52,548 bases of DNA from a virus. Of this stretch, positions 7,391 through 16,810 are shown piece after piece (the stretch's first letter is position 1; each line of letters begins with the position of its first letter). The stretch is from the IMG/VR virus record IMGVR_UViG_3300042691_016209, positions 1 through 52,548 of that record; one strand, given 5' to 3'. Both the position numbers and the translations under genes were made by a program. The notes beneath the pieces are model-generated. The model did no database searches. It was not told the DNA's origin and was given only the letters and a program-made list of their open reading frames with translations.

Positions 7391-7672
7391 ATGGATGCCA
7401 AGGAAATCAAATTAAATATAATCAAGGCGGGGTATAAGGCAGTTCAGGAATTGATACGTGTAGCCAAAGAAGACATCATCAAGCCTGATGGAGATGATGA
7501 GTTGGCGGCAGACAGACTGAAAAATGCAGCAGCCACCAAAAAGTTGGCAATATTTGACGCTTTTGATATCTTAAATAGAATAGAATCTGAAAAGGCATCA
7601 TTGGAGGAAAATGAAAAAGGACAAGAGAGGGTCGACAGCAAACAAGGATTCGCTGAGAGAAGGTCCAAGTAA
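7391..7672 (+). CDS. Putative small terminase / terminase-associated protein
   Basis: 93 residues, almost entirely helical, with two charged helices (KLNIIKAGYKAVQELIRVAK and LAADRLKNAAATKKLAIFDA). It overlaps the TerL start by 62 bases, the position normally occupied by the small terminase subunit that recognises DNA for packaging. A helix-turn-helix is not obvious, so the assignment depends on location, size and helical content. The C-terminal 20 residues are highly charged. Confidence 0.5.
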   Translation: MDAKEIKLNIIKAGYKAVQELIRVAKEDIIKPDGDDELAADRLKNAAATKKLAIFDAFDILNRIESEKASLEENEKGQERVDSKQGFAERRSK

Positions 7673-9902
7673 CCTATATAAGATAATCAGCAACGGCATA
7701 CCCAAGTCGACACTCCAATCAAGGAATAGGAGCAAGAGTTGGGAATACGGTTATGATGATGAATTCGACATGGTAATCATATCCAAAACGGGTATGATTG
7801 GGGATGTTATTCATATTGAAGGAATAAACATTGCTCTTCCTGCATACAATGAATCAGAGTGTGTTCGAGCACACTCATCACCATCCGAGCAATATTGGAG
7901 GCGTGAAGAACTGCCTAAACCGTTGGCTAACATACAATCCATATTCCAATGGAATGAAATGCCAAAGGAGTTCAAGAGCAAGTGGATTGATTATATTGAA
8001 AGGGAGTTCGATAGGCGCGAGAATGGCTTGTGGTTCATGAACAATGGTGAGCCAACCTACATAACAGGCTCCCACTATATGTATCTCCAATGGTCTAAGA
8101 TTGACGTTGGATATGCTGACTTCAGGGAAGCAAACAGGATATTCTTTATTTTTTGGGAGGCTTGCAAGGCTGACCCGAGATGCTTTGGTATGATATACCT
8201 GAAGATTCGTCGTTCAGGATTCTCATTCATGTCAGCATCTGAGTGTGTGAATATGGCAACGTTGGCTCGAGATTCACGTGTAGGCATTCTATCCAAAACG
8301 GGTGCGGATGCAAAAAAGATGTTCACGGATAAGGTAGTACCAATCAGTTCAAACCTTCCATTCTTTTTCAGACCGATTCAGGACGGTATGGATAAGCCAA
8401 AGACAGAGTTGGCATATCGTGTACCTGCATCGAAGATTACGAAGAAGAATATGTTCGATGCCGACAATCAAATGATTGATGGTCTTGATACCACGATAGA
8501 TTGGAAGAATACAGAAGACAACTCCTATGACGGTGAGAAGTTGTTGTTGCTTGCACACGACGAGAGTGGCAAATGGATAAAACCAAACAACATCCTGAAC
8601 AATTGGCGTGTTACAAAGACCTGTCTTAGGTTGGGGTCAAAGATAATTGGCAAGTGTTTGATGGGTTCAACATCCAATGCATTGTCCAAGGGTGGGTCGA
8701 ACTTCAAGAGTTTATACGAGGACTCAGATGCAACTAAAAGGAATGCCAACGGTCAAACAAAGAGCGGTATGTACTCCTTGTTCATTCCCATGGAGTGGAA
8801 CATGGAAGGATTCATCGACCAATATGGTATGCCTGTCCTGCGTAAGCCAAGCAAGCCATTGAAGGGTGTTGATGGTGGGAAGATTACGAATGGTGCTATA
8901 GATTATTGGGAGGCTGAGGTTGACTCTTTGAAGGGTGACCCTGATGCTCTGAACGAATACTACAGGCAGTTCCCAAGGACAGAGAGCCATGCATTCAGGG
9001 ACGAAAGCAAATCGTCTTTGTTCAATCTCACCAAGATATATCAGCAGATAGACTACAATGATTCGAGGATTGAGAAACACATTGTCACAAGGGGTTCATT
9101 CAGTTGGAAAGATGGGATAAAGGATACATCCGTAATATTCAATCCTGACCAACGTGGTAGGTTCCTTGTATCATGGACCCCCAACAAAAACTTGCAGAAC
9201 AGGTTTGTCGAGAGGAATGGCATAAAATATCCTGCAAATGAGCACATGGGTGCGTTCGGATGCGACTCATATGACATATCGGGTGTTGTTGTAGGTCGTG
9301 GCTCTAATGGTGCCCTCCATGGTCTTACAGGATTCCATATGGATGAAGGTCCTGTGAACCAATTTTTCCTCGAGTATATAGCAAGACCGCAGACTGCTGA
9401 AATATTTTTTGAAGAAGTATTGATGGCTTGCGTATTTTACGGTATGCCGATTCTAATCGAAAATAATAAACCGAGGTTATTGTACCACTTCAAGAATAGA
9501 GGATATAGGGGTTTCTGTATGAACAGACCCGATAAACACTATTCAAAATTGTCTAAAACAGAGTTGGAACTTGGTGGTATACCCAACACTTCGGAGGATG
9601 TCAAGCAAGCACACGCTGCTGCGATTGAATCGTATATTGAAAAACATATTGGGTTCGATTTAGAGGGAAGATATAGGAATTCTGATGTTATTGGGACGAT
9701 GCCATTCACGAGAACACTTGAAGATTGGGCAAAATTTGATATTTCTAACAGAACATTCCATGATGCCACAATCAGTTCAGGTCTTGCAATCATGGCAACA
9801 CAAAAACATCTGTATCAACCTGAAAGAACACAATCAAAAAAAATAAGCATTAACTTTGCTACATACAATAACTCGGGCAAGACAAGCCAAATGAATAGAT
9901 GA
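7611..9902 (+). CDS. terL: Terminase large subunit (TerL)
   Basis: 763 residues. TerL is the ATPase motor and nuclease that pumps DNA into the prohead and cuts concatemers. A Walker-A-like segment (KIRRSGFSFMSAS, about residues 197-209) has the K-R-R-x-G-x-S form seen in Bacteroidota phage terminases, and the Walker B strand LLLLAHDES ends in the Asp-Glu pair near 316-319. A C-terminal RNase-H-like nuclease starts with GAFGCDSYDISG (about 545-556) and continues with PILIENNK. The length matches crAss-like and related TerL proteins. It overlaps the portal gene by ATGA. A copy of the dispersed hairpin core lies within its codons at 7857. Confidence 0.88.
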   Translation: MKKDKRGSTANKDSLREGPSNLYKIISNGIPKSTLQSRNRSKSWEYGYDDEFDMVIISKTGMIGDVIHIEGINIALPAYNESECVRAHSSPSEQYWRREELPKPLANIQSIFQWNEMPKEFKSKWIDYIEREFDRRENGLWFMNNGEPTYITGSHYMYLQWSKIDVGYADFREANRIFFIFWEACKADPRCFGMIYLKIRRSGFSFMSASECVNMATLARDSRVGILSKTGADAKKMFTDKVVPISSNLPFFFRPIQDGMDKPKTELAYRVPASKITKKNMFDADNQMIDGLDTTIDWKNTEDNSYDGEKLLLLAHDESGKWIKPNNILNNWRVTKTCLRLGSKIIGKCLMGSTSNALSKGGSNFKSLYEDSDATKRNANGQTKSGMYSLFIPMEWNMEGFIDQYGMPVLRKPSKPLKGVDGGKITNGAIDYWEAEVDSLKGDPDALNEYYRQFPRTESHAFRDESKSSLFNLTKIYQQIDYNDSRIEKHIVTRGSFSWKDGIKDTSVIFNPDQRGRFLVSWTPNKNLQNRFVERNGIKYPANEHMGAFGCDSYDISGVVVGRGSNGALHGLTGFHMDEGPVNQFFLEYIARPQTAEIFFEEVLMACVFYGMPILIENNKPRLLYHFKNRGYRGFCMNRPDKHYSKLSKTELELGGIPNTSEDVKQAHAAAIESYIEKHIGFDLEGRYRNSDVIGTMPFTRTLEDWAKFDISNRTFHDATISSGLAIMATQKHLYQPERTQSKKISINFATYNNSGKTSQMNR
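7857..7876 (+). repeat. Dispersed hairpin core inside terL (copy 2)
   Basis: GAGTGTGTTCGAGCACACTC: a 7-bp stem, then a T/G pair closing a UCGA loop. In the plus-strand RNA the T/G is a U-G wobble; on the minus strand it would be a C-A mismatch. It encodes ECVRAHS in TerL, a region without conserved terminase motifs, so the nucleotide signal may have been accommodated by a tolerant loop. Confidence 0.7.
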
Positions 9903-12334
9903 AAGATGTTAAGATTAACATATCATCCACTGCATTTCCAAGTCAGTTTGTAACAGACAAAGAAAAAGAGTCAGAGCAGTTTGGACTTCAGGTTGGACAA
10001 GCCATTCAATACGAATGGTTCAGGAAAGATGGGAACCAATGTAGGTTTTATAGTCAATGGAGGGATTTCCATAGACTTAGACTTTATGCACGTGGAGAGC
10101 AATCTGTTCAAAAATATAAAAACGAGTTAGCCATTGATGGTGATTTGTCATACATGAACTTGGATTGGACACCTGTTCCAATTATACCCAAGTTTGTTGA
10201 CATTGTAGTGAATGGAATGGGCGACAGACTTTTCAAAGTAAAGGCTTACGCTCAGGATGCTATGTCCCAAGCAAAAAGGACAAAGTATCAGGACATGATT
10301 GAGGGGCAGATGGTTGCCAAGGACTTTCTTGAAAACCTTCAGAAAAAAACAGGCGTCGACCCATTTGTAATGGACCCCGAGCAACTTCCTGCGGATGATG
10401 AAGAGTTGTCATTGTATATGCAACTCAACTACAAACCCGCAATTGAGATTGCAGAGGAGGAAGCCATCAATACTATTCTTGAAGAGAATAACTACCAATA
10501 TGTCAGGAAGCGTTGTGATTACGACCTGACGGTGTTGGGCATTGGTGTTGCAAAGCATGAGTTCCTGCCCGGTGCGGGTGTTGAGATTCAATATGTAGAC
10601 CCTGCAAATGTGGTTTACAGTTATACTGAAGACCCATACTTCAGGGATTGTTTCTATTGGGGTGAAATCAAGACGGTTCCGATTACCGAATTGATGAAGA
10701 TAGACCAATCGTTGACACGTGAGGACTTGGAGGAAATCTCAAAGTACAGCCAAAGTTGGTACGACTACTACAACGTGGCTCAGTTCTATGAGAATAGCAT
10801 CTTCTACAGGGATACTTGCACGTTGTTGTACTTCAACTACAAGACAACCAAGAAGATTGTATACAAAAAGAAATTGCTCGAGAGTGGTGGAAGCAGGATG
10901 ATTGAGAAGGATGATACCTTCAATCCACCATTGGAAATGATGGACGAGGGCAAGTTCGAAAAAATTGAGAAGACAATCGATGTTTGGTATGAAGGTATCA
11001 TGGTAATGGGTACCAACATCCTGTTGAAGTGGCAGATGGCTGAGAACATGGTTCGTCCAAAATCTGCATCTCAACACGCAATCCCGAACTATGTGGCTTG
11101 TGCTCCTCGTATGTACAAGGGAGTCATTGAGTCATTGGTACGCAGGATGATTCCGTTTGCCGACTTGATTCAGATTACACACCTGAAACTGCAACAAGTG
11201 ATTGCACGTGTCGTGCCTGATGGTGTGTTCATCGATGCAGATGGTCTGAATGAGGTTGACTTGGGTACAGGCAACGCATACAACCCCGAGGATGCGTTGA
11301 GGTTGTACTTCCAAACGGGTAGTGTCATCGGTAGGTCTTTCACTCAGGAAGGAGACTTCAATAATGCAAGAGTTCCAATCCAAGAGTTGTCTTCAAACTC
11401 AGGAGCGGCAAAAGCACAAATGTTGATATACAACTACAACCACTACCTTGATATGATTCGTTCAGTAACGGGTCTCAACGAGGCACGTGATGGTTCCGAC
11501 CCTGACCCGAACGCATTGGTTGGTGTTCAGAAGTTGGCAGCATTGAACTCAAATACAGCAACGAGACACATCCTCGAAGGTGGTCTGTACATATACAAGA
11601 CAATCAGCGAGGCTATGACATACAGGATTGCAGATATTCTTGAGTATGCAGATTTCAAGGATGACTTTGCAAACAAAATCGGCAAATATAATGTCAGCAT
11701 CCTGAATGAAATCAAGGATTTGTACGTGTACGACTTTGGTATTTTCATTGAAGTGTCTCCCGACGAAGAGCAGAAGCAGCAGTTGGAGGCTAACATCTCG
11801 ATTGCACTTCAGAAGGGTGATATCAATCTTGAGGATGCAATTGATATTCGTGAGATTAAGAATATCAAACTTGCCAATCAACTTCTCAAGATGAAGCGCA
11901 CCAAGAAGGCTGAGCGTGAAGAGAAGATGCAAATGCAGCAGCAAGCGATGCAAGCACAGCAGCAATTGAAGTCTCAGGAGATGTCGTCTCAACTTGCTAT
12001 TCAAAAATTGCAAATGGAGACTCAGAAAGCCATGCAAATCAAACAGGCTGAGGTTGCATTCGAAATCGAAAAGATGAAGAATGAGGCTGTCCTGAAAAAG
12101 GATTTGATGGCTGAAGAATTCAAGTACACGATGCAGATTGCTGAGATGAATGCAAATAATTTGTCACAAAGGGAGAAGGAAAGGGAAGTGGCAAAGGGTA
12201 AGAGAATCAGTCAGCAGAACACTCAACAAAGCAATCTGATAAACCAACGTAAGTTGAATTTGCCACCGTTGAACTTCGAATCGAATGAAGATTCATTGGA
12301 TGGTTTCGACATGGCTGAATTTTCACCACGATGA
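9899..12334 (+). CDS. Portal protein
   Basis: 811 residues, starting with ATGA overlap after TerL. Portal proteins form the dodecameric ring at the packaging vertex. Support comes from position between terminase and scaffold, the large size typical of podovirus and crAss-like portals, a conserved-looking NLDWTPVPIIPKFVDIVVNG segment near residues 84-103, the long central mixed domain, and a C-terminal helical barrel that becomes Gln/Met-rich coiled coil (QMQQQAMQAQQQLKSQ, about residues 680-770). The extreme C-terminus is acidic. No frameshift or truncation is seen. Confidence 0.82.
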   Translation: MKDVKINISSTAFPSQFVTDKEKESEQFGLQVGQAIQYEWFRKDGNQCRFYSQWRDFHRLRLYARGEQSVQKYKNELAIDGDLSYMNLDWTPVPIIPKFVDIVVNGMGDRLFKVKAYAQDAMSQAKRTKYQDMIEGQMVAKDFLENLQKKTGVDPFVMDPEQLPADDEELSLYMQLNYKPAIEIAEEEAINTILEENNYQYVRKRCDYDLTVLGIGVAKHEFLPGAGVEIQYVDPANVVYSYTEDPYFRDCFYWGEIKTVPITELMKIDQSLTREDLEEISKYSQSWYDYYNVAQFYENSIFYRDTCTLLYFNYKTTKKIVYKKKLLESGGSRMIEKDDTFNPPLEMMDEGKFEKIEKTIDVWYEGIMVMGTNILLKWQMAENMVRPKSASQHAIPNYVACAPRMYKGVIESLVRRMIPFADLIQITHLKLQQVIARVVPDGVFIDADGLNEVDLGTGNAYNPEDALRLYFQTGSVIGRSFTQEGDFNNARVPIQELSSNSGAAKAQMLIYNYNHYLDMIRSVTGLNEARDGSDPDPNALVGVQKLAALNSNTATRHILEGGLYIYKTISEAMTYRIADILEYADFKDDFANKIGKYNVSILNEIKDLYVYDFGIFIEVSPDEEQKQQLEANISIALQKGDINLEDAIDIREIKNIKLANQLLKMKRTKKAEREEKMQMQQQAMQAQQQLKSQEMSSQLAIQKLQMETQKAMQIKQAEVAFEIEKMKNEAVLKKDLMAEEFKYTMQIAEMNANNLSQREKEREVAKGKRISQQNTQQSNLINQRKLNLPPLNFESNEDSLDGFDMAEFSPR

Positions 12335-12353
12335 TGTTAATGATTTTTTTGTA

Positions 12354-12361
12354 TAACTTTG
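12354..12361 (+). promoter_or_regulatory. Bacteroidota-type -7 box (TAACTTTG)
   Basis: TAACTTTG matches the TAnnTTTG -7 element of Bacteroidota sigma-ABfr promoters and lies 16 bases upstream of the scaffold ATG in an AT-rich intergenic gap. A clear -33 TTTG is not visible at the expected distance. It could give the scaffold-capsid pair its own transcript. Confidence 0.45.
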
Positions 12362-12377
12362 AATAAAATATAATCCA

Positions 12378-13454
12378 ATGGAAATTACAGTACGTGAAGT
12401 ATCCAATACACCTGAAAAGAGTGTAGCGGAAAGAGAGCAGGAATTACTCAACGCGCATGAGCAGACTTTGTCTGAGCCTCAGAACGACACACCTGTCGTT
12501 GCTGAACAGACTTCTTCTGCCCCTGAATTCAAAGAGGAAGAAATCTTGTCTTATATCAGTCAAAGGTATAACAAGACAATCAATTCTTTCGATGAGTTGG
12601 TTTCTGAGCGTCAGCAGTCAGAGCAACTGCCTGAAGATGTATCAGCGTATCTGCAATACAAAAAAGAAACAGGGCGTGGCATCAAAGACTTCTTGAAAAT
12701 TCAGGAAGACTTTGAAACTATGGACCCTGATAATATGCTGAAGAGGTACTTCGCTGAAACCGAACAGGGATTGGACGAAGATGATATCGAGGCAATGGTC
12801 GATGAGTTCAGATATGATGAAGACCTCGACGACCCGTCTGATGTCAAAAAAGCCAAATTGGCAAAGAAGAAGGCTATCGCTAAGGCTAAGTCCTACTTCA
12901 CCGAACAAAAGGAAAAATACAAGGTGCCACTTGAGTCAAGTTCGGCATCAGTTCCTAATGAAGAGCGTGAAGAGTACGAAGCGTATAAGCAATATATGCA
13001 AAACGCCAAGACCCTTCAAGAGGAGAATGACCGTAAGCGTCAGTGGTTCACTAAGAAGACTGACGAAGTTTTCAGTCAGGATTTCAAAGGTTTTGATTTC
13101 CAAGTAAATGACAAGAAAATAACGTTCACTCCGGGAAGTCCATCTGAATTGAAAAATCTTCAGTCCAATCCATCCAACTTTATCAGTAGATATTTGGATG
13201 AGAATGGCTTGATTAAAGATGCAGTTGGATATCACAAGGCATTGGCAATCGCGATGAATCCCGAAAAGTTTGCAAAGTTTTTTTACGAGCAAGGTTTGTC
13301 GGATGCCACGGAGGATGTTACGCGCAAGATTAAAAATATCAATATGTCTGAGCGTAAAGCACCTGAGGCAATCAACAGGGGAGGAACGCAAATCCGAGAA
13401 GTAAACCCATCCACAGGGAGAGGGTTGAAAATCAAGAGTGCTAAACGATTGTAA
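12378..13454 (+). CDS. Capsid scaffolding protein
   Basis: 358 residues, Glu/Asp/Lys/Gln-rich and almost fully helical, located between portal and major capsid protein. These are the marks of scaffolding proteins, which template prohead assembly and are then lost. The N-terminal third is acidic and disordered-like (KSVAEREQELLNAHEQ), the centre has long charged helices, and the C-terminus is basic (GRGLKIKSAKRL), as in scaffolds that contact the capsid inner surface. There is no protease motif, so removal by exit rather than self-cleavage is likely. Confidence 0.8.
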   Translation: MEITVREVSNTPEKSVAEREQELLNAHEQTLSEPQNDTPVVAEQTSSAPEFKEEEILSYISQRYNKTINSFDELVSERQQSEQLPEDVSAYLQYKKETGRGIKDFLKIQEDFETMDPDNMLKRYFAETEQGLDEDDIEAMVDEFRYDEDLDDPSDVKKAKLAKKKAIAKAKSYFTEQKEKYKVPLESSSASVPNEEREEYEAYKQYMQNAKTLQEENDRKRQWFTKKTDEVFSQDFKGFDFQVNDKKITFTPGSPSELKNLQSNPSNFISRYLDENGLIKDAVGYHKALAIAMNPEKFAKFFYEQGLSDATEDVTRKIKNINMSERKAPEAINRGGTQIREVNPSTGRGLKIKSAKRL

Positions 13455-13477
13455 AACTTATTTAACAACCTAAGAAA

Positions 13478-14923
13478 ATGGCAGTATTACCTGTACCCGG
13501 TTGGCAACTTCAGCCAAGTGCTGAACAAATTCCGTTGTCCACCAACTATATCACAAACTTCAACTTCTTGAACCAATACCTTCCCGATACCTACGAGAAG
13601 GAGTTCGAGCGTTATGGCAACCGTACCGTTGCTTCTTTCCTTCGTATGGTCGGTGCAGAAATGCCTTCGAATTCTGACCAAGTACGTTGGGCAGAGCAAG
13701 GTCGTCTTCACACCAAGTACGTTGATTGTACCACTGCTGCTGCATTGGCTGCGAACACTGCTACTTTCACTGTGAACGACCCTAACGTTACAGCCATTGC
13801 TATCCGTCCCGGTCAGACCGTAATGGTTTCTGATAACGCTACGGGTGCTGCAAACAAGGCTATCGTTACGGCTATCGACGTTGCTCTTGGAACTTTCGAT
13901 GTCGCTTACTACGAAGCAGCAGGTCAGTCCGTTGCAGGTGCAGGTGCTACCTTCACTGTGTGGATTTACGGTTCTGAATTCCGTAAGGGCACCAACGGTA
14001 TGCAAGGCTCTTTGGAGGCTGAAGACGAATTCTTCGAAAACTCCCCAATCATCATCAAAGACCGTTACGCTGTTAGCGGTTCTGACATGGCTCAGATTGG
14101 TTGGGTTGAAGTGACGACTGAAAATGGTGCTACGGGTTACCTGTGGTATCTGAAGTCCGAGCACGAAACTCGTCTGCGTTTCGAAGACTACCTTGAGACC
14201 GCTATGTTGGAAGCAGTTCCTGCTGAAGCAGGTTCGGGTGCTGCAACTCAGGTTGTTAACACTCAGGTTGGTGACAAAGGTTCCGAAGGCGTATTCCACG
14301 TTGTGAACAACCGTGGTAACGTTTGGGGCGCAGGTTTCCCAACCCTCTTGGCTGACTTCGACACCATCGTTGCTCGTCTTGACCGTCAAGGTGCTATCGA
14401 AGAGAACGTGTTGTTCGTCAACCGTGACTTCTCTTTCGCAATCGACGATATGTTGGCTACCTTGAACGGTTACGTTGCGGGTGGTTCTGCCAACTCTGCT
14501 TCTTTCGGTTTGTTCGATAACGACACCGAGATGGCTTTGAACCTTGGCTTCAGCGGTTTCCGTCGTGGCTATGACTTCTACAAGTCTGATTGGAAATACT
14601 TGAACGACCCAACGATGCGTGGCGGTCTGTCCCCATGGGCAGCAGGTGCAACCACTGCTAACGTTATCACGGGTATGCTTGTCCCCGCAGGTTCTACCAC
14701 CGTGTATGACCAAATCTTGGGCAAGAATGCCAAGCGTCCTTTCCTCCACGTTCGTTACCGTGCTTCTGAAACTGAAGACCGTCGTTACAAGACTTGGATT
14801 ACGGGTTCCGCAGGTGGTGCTGCCACGAGCGACCTCGATGCTATGGAGGTGAACTTCCTCTCCGAGCGTTGCGTGTGCACCTTGGGAGCAAACAACTTCT
14901 TCTTGTTCCGCGAAGGAATCTAA
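13478..14923 (+). CDS. Major capsid protein (HK97-type)
   Basis: 481 residues, following the scaffold gene by 23 bases. The N-terminal arm and first helix (FLNQYLPDTYEKEFERYGNR, residues 30-49) lead into VASFLRMVGAEMPS and DQVRWAEQGRLHTKY, which look like an E-loop region. Residues about 82-165 are an inserted Ala/Thr/Val-rich beta domain (TATFTVNDPN...VMVSDN...FTVWIYG), likely an Ig-like insertion exposed on the shell. The rest matches a P- and A-domain with a long central helix. Codons are much more uniform (many C-ending) than in neighbours, as expected for the most highly expressed protein. A terminator follows directly. Confidence 0.85.
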   Translation: MAVLPVPGWQLQPSAEQIPLSTNYITNFNFLNQYLPDTYEKEFERYGNRTVASFLRMVGAEMPSNSDQVRWAEQGRLHTKYVDCTTAAALAANTATFTVNDPNVTAIAIRPGQTVMVSDNATGAANKAIVTAIDVALGTFDVAYYEAAGQSVAGAGATFTVWIYGSEFRKGTNGMQGSLEAEDEFFENSPIIIKDRYAVSGSDMAQIGWVEVTTENGATGYLWYLKSEHETRLRFEDYLETAMLEAVPAEAGSGAATQVVNTQVGDKGSEGVFHVVNNRGNVWGAGFPTLLADFDTIVARLDRQGAIEENVLFVNRDFSFAIDDMLATLNGYVAGGSANSASFGLFDNDTEMALNLGFSGFRRGYDFYKSDWKYLNDPTMRGGLSPWAAGATTANVITGMLVPAGSTTVYDQILGKNAKRPFLHVRYRASETEDRRYKTWITGSAGGAATSDLDAMEVNFLSERCVCTLGANNFFLFREGI

Positions 14924-14950
14924 TGAAGACTTTTGAATTGTGACATCAAC

Positions 14951-14985
14951 GGCAGGGTGTGTTCGCGCACACTCTGCCAATTTTT
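14951..14985 (+). terminator. Hairpin terminator after capsid gene (dispersed hairpin family, copy 3)
   Basis: GGCAG and CTGCC (outer stem) enclose the core GTGTGTTCGCGCACAC at 14957-14972; the stem spans 14951-14978 and is followed by AATTTTT. The core T/G and a further G/T pair are U-G wobbles in plus-strand RNA. It fits an intrinsic terminator that isolates high capsid expression from downstream genes. Confidence 0.8.
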
Positions 14986-15003
14986 AACTCTAAATTTTAT
15001 CAT

Positions 15004-15768
15004 ATGAAATCAACATCAGCACATTCTAAGCCTACCGATAAGATATACAGGCTCAGAAATAAGCGTTCACCTCTTTCATATACGATTGCCACAAGGAACA
15101 CACGTTCCTTCCCACTGATGTGGTATGATGAAGAGCGCAATGTCAATAGGGCATTGAGGTATGCGCGGAACCAAAAATCACCATTCGAAGACGAACAGGA
15201 TGGGAATGCCATCATTGAACCAATCGTATTTGAGAATGGGTTTTTGTTTGTACCCAAAAACAATCCTGTATTGCAGTCATTCTTGTATTACCATCCACAG
15301 AATGGAGTTTTGTTCGAGGAGGTAAATGAAGAGCGTGATGCAGAGAAGGTTCTTCAGATTCTTGCAATTGAAGTTGACGCATTGAGCCGTGCACGTGAAC
15401 TTACTATTGACCAATTGGAAACCATTGGTCGTGTGTTGTTCAATAAGGATACCACGAGGATAACAACGGCAGAACTGAAGCGTGATATTTATATCTATGC
15501 TCGTAATTATCCACGCGAGTTTTTGGAATCATTGGATGACCCAATGCTTGCATTGCGTTCCGAGATTCATGTGTTCTTCGACAAGGGATTGCTTACGTTC
15601 AGAAACAATAATAAAGAGGTTTGGTATAACACTCCGACCAACAAAAAGAAAATGCTCGTTGTCCCCTATGGGGAAGACCCACACCTTCTTGTCTCAATGT
15701 TCCTGAAGTCTGATGAGGGAATTGAGTCGCTGAAGATGTTGAAGTTCCATCTTGAAAAGAGTGAGTGA
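15004..15768 (+). CDS. Hypothetical virion/head protein
   Basis: 254 residues from ATG 15004, preceded by an AT-rich leader (CTAAATTTTATCAT) typical of start sites in this genome; an in-frame ATG at 14959 would read through the terminator hairpin. The N-terminal half is basic with many Arg; the middle contains a helix ILAIEVDALSRARELTIDQL and then TTAELKRDIYIYARNYPREF. It sits alone between two terminators, directly after the capsid gene, which suggests a head-associated or head-completion role. I recognise no named family. Confidence 0.65.
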   Translation: MKSTSAHSKPTDKIYRLRNKRSPLSYTIATRNTRSFPLMWYDEERNVNRALRYARNQKSPFEDEQDGNAIIEPIVFENGFLFVPKNNPVLQSFLYYHPQNGVLFEEVNEERDAEKVLQILAIEVDALSRARELTIDQLETIGRVLFNKDTTRITTAELKRDIYIYARNYPREFLESLDDPMLALRSEIHVFFDKGLLTFRNNNKEVWYNTPTNKKKMLVVPYGEDPHLLVSMFLKSDEGIESLKMLKFHLEKSE

Positions 15769-15787
15769 TTGACTTTTTTTGCGATTT

Positions 15788-15818
15788 GAGGGGTTAGAGA
15801 TAACCCCTCTTTTTTTTT
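15788..15818 (+). terminator. Rho-independent terminator
   Basis: Nine-base-pair stem GAGGGGTTA/TAACCCCTC with a GAGA loop (15788-15809) followed by nine T residues. It lies about 20 bases after the preceding stop codon. This hairpin has a different sequence from the dispersed family and is a conventional intrinsic terminator. Confidence 0.9.
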
Positions 15819-15820
15819 AT

Positions 15821-15828
15821 TATCTTTG
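15821..15828 (+). promoter_or_regulatory. -7 box TATCTTTG upstream of connector-tail operon
   Basis: TATCTTTG matches the Bacteroidota -7 consensus TAnnTTTG and sits immediately after a strong terminator and 16 bases before the ATG at 15845. Terminator-then-promoter order indicates a new transcription unit for the connector and tail genes. No convincing -33 TTG is seen because the terminator occupies that position. Confidence 0.6.
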
Positions 15829-15844
15829 TCAAAAATGCACCGGG

Positions 15845-16795
15845 ATGATAAACTCAGTTCGTAATACTGTACTGTCAGTTCTTAACAAGAACAACTACGG
15901 ATACATATCTCCATCTGATTTCAACTTGTTTGCAAAGCAAGCGCAGTTGGAAATTTTTGACAATTATATGGCTAAGTATAACCAAGCCATAAACATGGAG
16001 AATGGTCTCTCTTCGAGATTCGGAACTCGTGAATCAGGTGTTGATTATGCCAATCTAAGGAAGTCTGTTGAAGAAGCAATTGACGTATTTTCTGTTACTA
16101 AGTTCCTTCAGCATAATGCAGGTAATACTTTCTACTTGCCAAGTATGCTCACGACTAATGATGACTACTACCTCATCAACAAGGTTTTATGCTACACTAC
16201 GCTTCTTGCAAGCGGTAATACATCAAATACTGTCCTGAACGCACTGTTTGACTCCACTGCTTCATTTATTTCCGATGGCATTGCATTTGGTGATATCGTT
16301 GTGAATATGTCGACAGGCTTACAGGCTACAGTGGTATCTGTTATATCGAACGATACACTGTTGCTCTCAAGCGACATATTCCTTGCATTCCCTGAAGGTT
16401 ACAGGGTCTACGACAGAAGTGTTGTGACTGAAGCCGAGAAGGTTACCCATGGCAAGATAACGATGCTGAATAACTCGCTTCTTACTAAACCAAACAATAT
16501 ATATCCTGCGTACACGCAAGAGTTTGAATTGATGTCTCTGTTTCCTGTCACAATCGACACACAAGGGCAGGTAGAGGCTCAGTATCTCAGATATCCAAAA
16601 GACCCAAAATGGACATATGTCACCATTCTTGGTGGTGAGCCATCTTTCGACCAATCTCAACCTGACTATCAGGATTTTGAATTGCCAATCGAAGATGAGG
16701 TTGCATTGGTGCAGAAGATTTTGCAATACGCAGGTGTTTCAATCAGAGAGATGGATATATATACCGTTTCAAAGACTGAAGAAAGGGAAGAATAA
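15845..16795 (+). CDS. Head-tail connector / ring-like structural protein
   Basis: 316 residues from ATG 15845, chosen because it lies just downstream of the TATCTTTG box; an in-frame upstream ATG at 15779 is inside the terminator. The N-terminal third is helical (VRNTVLSVLNKNNYGYISPS, then FNLFAKQAQLEIFDNYMAKY), the middle is beta-rich with a NDTLLLSSDIF element, and the C-terminus returns to helix (EVALVQKILQYAGVSIREMD). Such a layout and position suggest an adaptor or ring protein between portal and tail. Exact equivalence to known connectors is not provable here. Confidence 0.6.
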   Translation: MINSVRNTVLSVLNKNNYGYISPSDFNLFAKQAQLEIFDNYMAKYNQAINMENGLSSRFGTRESGVDYANLRKSVEEAIDVFSVTKFLQHNAGNTFYLPSMLTTNDDYYLINKVLCYTTLLASGNTSNTVLNALFDSTASFISDGIAFGDIVVNMSTGLQATVVSVISNDTLLLSSDIFLAFPEGYRVYDRSVVTEAEKVTHGKITMLNNSLLTKPNNIYPAYTQEFELMSLFPVTIDTQGQVEAQYLRYPKDPKWTYVTILGGEPSFDQSQPDYQDFELPIEDEVALVQKILQYAGVSIREMDIYTVSKTEEREE

Positions 16796-16810
16796 TAAAC
16801 GTAGCAACAG

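Noticed and set aside
11549-12037. 162-residue Leu/His-rich antisense frame in the portal gene
   Set aside because: Arises from the Gln/Met-rich coiled coil of the portal read backwards (CAG/CAA to CTG/TTG); no independent support.
13487-14980. 497-residue open frame antisense to the major capsid gene
   Set aside because: It is a shadow caused by the biased, C/T-ending codons of the capsid gene. It has no start context, crosses the terminator hairpin, and its sequence (Val/Thr/Ser/Cys-rich) resembles no protein.
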